DNA of 64,000 nt. Source: Pseudovibrio sp. Tun.PSC04-5.I4 (lineage in GTDB: Bacteria > Pseudomonadota > Alphaproteobacteria > Rhizobiales > Stappiaceae). The stretch covers positions 1-64,000 of the forward strand of contig NZ_FNLB01000005.1 in the NCBI RefSeq assembly GCF_900104145.1, read 5' to 3'. The notes beneath the pieces were generated by a model. It ran no database searches. It saw nothing but the letters and a program-made list of their open reading frames with translations, and was not told the origin of the DNA. A program made the translations under genes and the position numbers. Of this stretch, positions 62,625 through 64,000 are shown piece after piece. How positions within the stretch are numbered: the first letter of the stretch is position 1; each line of letters starts with the position of its first letter.

Positions 62625-64000
62625 TGCATGTCTTTCCCCGAATTGTCGCGCTTATTTCCATTTTTGCCTTTATAGCCGTCACGCTTGCCGGTTGGTATTA
62701 CACGCTGGAATTTGACCCCACCAACATGGAGTGGTGGAAATGGCTTTATGCCTACTTCCAACAAACCAATGAACTCCCAAACACCATCCTGATCCCGTTT
62801 GGTGGCGGGTTCATCGCCATGATTTTAGTCATGATCGCTGGCCGGATCGTCATGGAAAAGGCCACCAGTTCAACCATCTCTGGAAATCGAGATTCAAAGT
62901 CGCTGCACGGCACGGCCCGGTTTGCGGAGCGTAAGGAGGTCGAGAAAATGGGCCTGTTGCGCGGCAAAGGGGTTATCGTTGGCGGGTTTGAGGAGAAAAA
63001 CGGCTCTACATCGGTGCTGCGCCATAACGGCCCGGAGCATGTGTTTGCCTTTGCTCCGACCCGTTCTGGTAAGGGTGTCGGGGTTGTTGTTCCAACGCTT
63101 CTGACCTGGCCCGGAAGCACCATTGTGCTCGATATCAAGGGCGAGAACTACGCGAAAACCTCAGGTTGGCGCGCCTCGCAAGGTCAGAACGTATTTTACT
63201 TCGAGCCGACCGCGGTCGAGGGCTCGGCCCGCTATAATCCCTTAGAAGAGATCCGCTGTGAGAGCGATCATCAGGTTGGCGATTGCATGAACGTTGCCAA
63301 GATGATCGTGGACACCTCCGGCAAAGGCCTCAAAGACTTTTGGGAACAAGAAGGGTTCTCGTGGCTGTCTACCGCAATCTTGCATGTGCTTTACCGGATC
63401 CGCAATGAGGAAAAACGCACGGCCAGTCTGGGAGATGTTCTTCAGTTTCTCTCCGTAGGAGATGACGATCCCTCAGCCGATCCTGCCGTAAAGCTCGATG
63501 AACTGGTGAAGGCAAGGGCCAAGGGCAAGAAGGGTGATGACGATGGTTTTGAAAAGCTGTTGCTCGATATGGAAAGTTACGAGCACAACAATGAGGGCGC
63601 GAACACGGAAGTGCGGCGCGGCGCATCACGGATGCGCAAACGCTCAACCAACGAGCGCTCTGGTGTGTCGTCAACGGCAACCGCACAGCTTGCCATTTTT
63701 GCAGACCCGATCATTGCCAGGAACACGTCCGCTTGTGATTTTACCATTGATGATCTGATGAATGCAGATCAACCGACCAATATCTATATGGTCTTATCGC
63801 CTGCCGAAATCGGCCGCATGAAAGCGCTTATTCGCATCATTTTAAACCAGATGCTGACGCGCCTGACCTCCAAAATGTCTCATGTTGAGGGCGAGACCCT
63901 TTACAAGCACCGCATGCTTTTGATGCTCGATGAGTTCCCCCAGCTTGGCAAGCTGGATATCTTTGAAAGCTCGCTGGCCTTCATGGCCGGTTATGGTCTC
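62624..64000 (+). CDS. virD4: T4SS coupling protein VirD4/TraG, cut by window end
   Basis: 459 codons are visible with no stop. N-terminal membrane spans (FPRIVALISIFAFIAVTLAG and ILIPFGGGFIAMILVMIAG), then HGTARFAERKEVEKMGL, the Walker A FAPTRSGKGVGVV and IVLDIKGENY. Further on come YNPLEEIR, IYMVLSPAEIGRMK and Walker B LLMLDEFPQLGKLD, close to the edge. VirD4 brings the relaxase-DNA complex to the VirB channel. The relaxase gene itself is not in the window. Confidence 0.93.
   Translation, partial: MHVFPRIVALISIFAFIAVTLAGWYYTLEFDPTNMEWWKWLYAYFQQTNELPNTILIPFGGGFIAMILVMIAGRIVMEKATSSTISGNRDSKSLHGTARFAERKEVEKMGLLRGKGVIVGGFEEKNGSTSVLRHNGPEHVFAFAPTRSGKGVGVVVPTLLTWPGSTIVLDIKGENYAKTSGWRASQGQNVFYFEPTAVEGSARYNPLEEIRCESDHQVGDCMNVAKMIVDTSGKGLKDFWEQEGFSWLSTAILHVLYRIRNEEKRTASLGDVLQFLSVGDDDPSADPAVKLDELVKARAKGKKGDDDGFEKLLLDMESYEHNNEGANTEVRRGASRMRKRSTNERSGVSSTATAQLAIFADPIIARNTSACDFTIDDLMNADQPTNIYMVLSPAEIGRMKALIRIILNQMLTRLTSKMSHVEGETLYKHRMLLMLDEFPQLGKLDIFESSLAFMAGYGL

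Overview
The window looks like part of a large conjugative plasmid, or plasmid-like accessory replicon, of a marine alphaproteobacterium. The type I secretion genes, the VirB/VirD4 order, the orphan LuxR and the many insertion sequence (IS) types fit the Stappiaceae/Rhodobacterales area. A Pseudovibrio-like host is a guess; no rRNA or housekeeping marker is present to prove it. No replication (rep) genes lie inside the window.

Layout. (1) 1-4.9 kb is an IS graveyard: IS21, ISKra4, IS5 and IS3 remnants, a broken serine recombinase and one intact pRiA4b ORF-3-like gene. Nearly every break is a one-base deletion. (2) 4.9-17.6 kb is a self-contained export cassette: a membrane protein translationally coupled to a 2951-residue RTX/cadherin-like protein, followed by its own ABC exporter and HlyD-type adaptor. 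A serine recombinase and a small membrane protein follow. (3) 18.9-34.5 kb is a 15.6 kb palindromic island. Two arms of about 6.46 kb, identical wherever compared, lie in inverted orientation (x pairs with 53429-x) around a 2.6 kb centre. Each arm carries a TIR-domain protein with a small partner, and convergent to it an MmeI-like fused restriction-modification enzyme with an Mrr-type nuclease. The centre holds an intact serine recombinase, a disabled second copy in direct orientation, an XRE regulator with an unknown gene, and a 171-bp IS6-type miniature element. (4) 34.5-37.5 kb has an exported hydrolase, an IS481 remnant and an orphan LuxR. (5) 37.5-46.8 kb is a plasmid backbone 'small gene' zone: Toprim protein, J-domain protein, unknown genes preceded by three copies of one ~150-bp leader, a Phd/PemK-type toxin-antitoxin pair with a clear terminator, and two unrelated group II introns. 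(6) 46.8-48.0 kb is gene-free, with inverted repeats and a striking array of 10-bp phased repeats; it is the best candidate for oriT or another plasmid control site. (7) 48.0-64.0 kb is a TraK/TraL/TraM-like leader followed by a complete VirB2-VirB11 type IV secretion operon, running into virD4, which is cut by the window end. Unusual passengers are a 755-residue exported protein with six ~48-residue two-cysteine repeats, two unknown small proteins, and an oppositely transcribed exported protein between virB5 and virB6.

How it fits together: the conjugation system would spread the element; the RTX/T1SS cassette gives a surface or secreted product; the toxin-antitoxin pair stabilises the replicon; and the duplicated TIR and restriction modules look like an anti-phage/anti-plasmid island whose duplication is bounded by a dispersed repeat and centred on serine recombinases.
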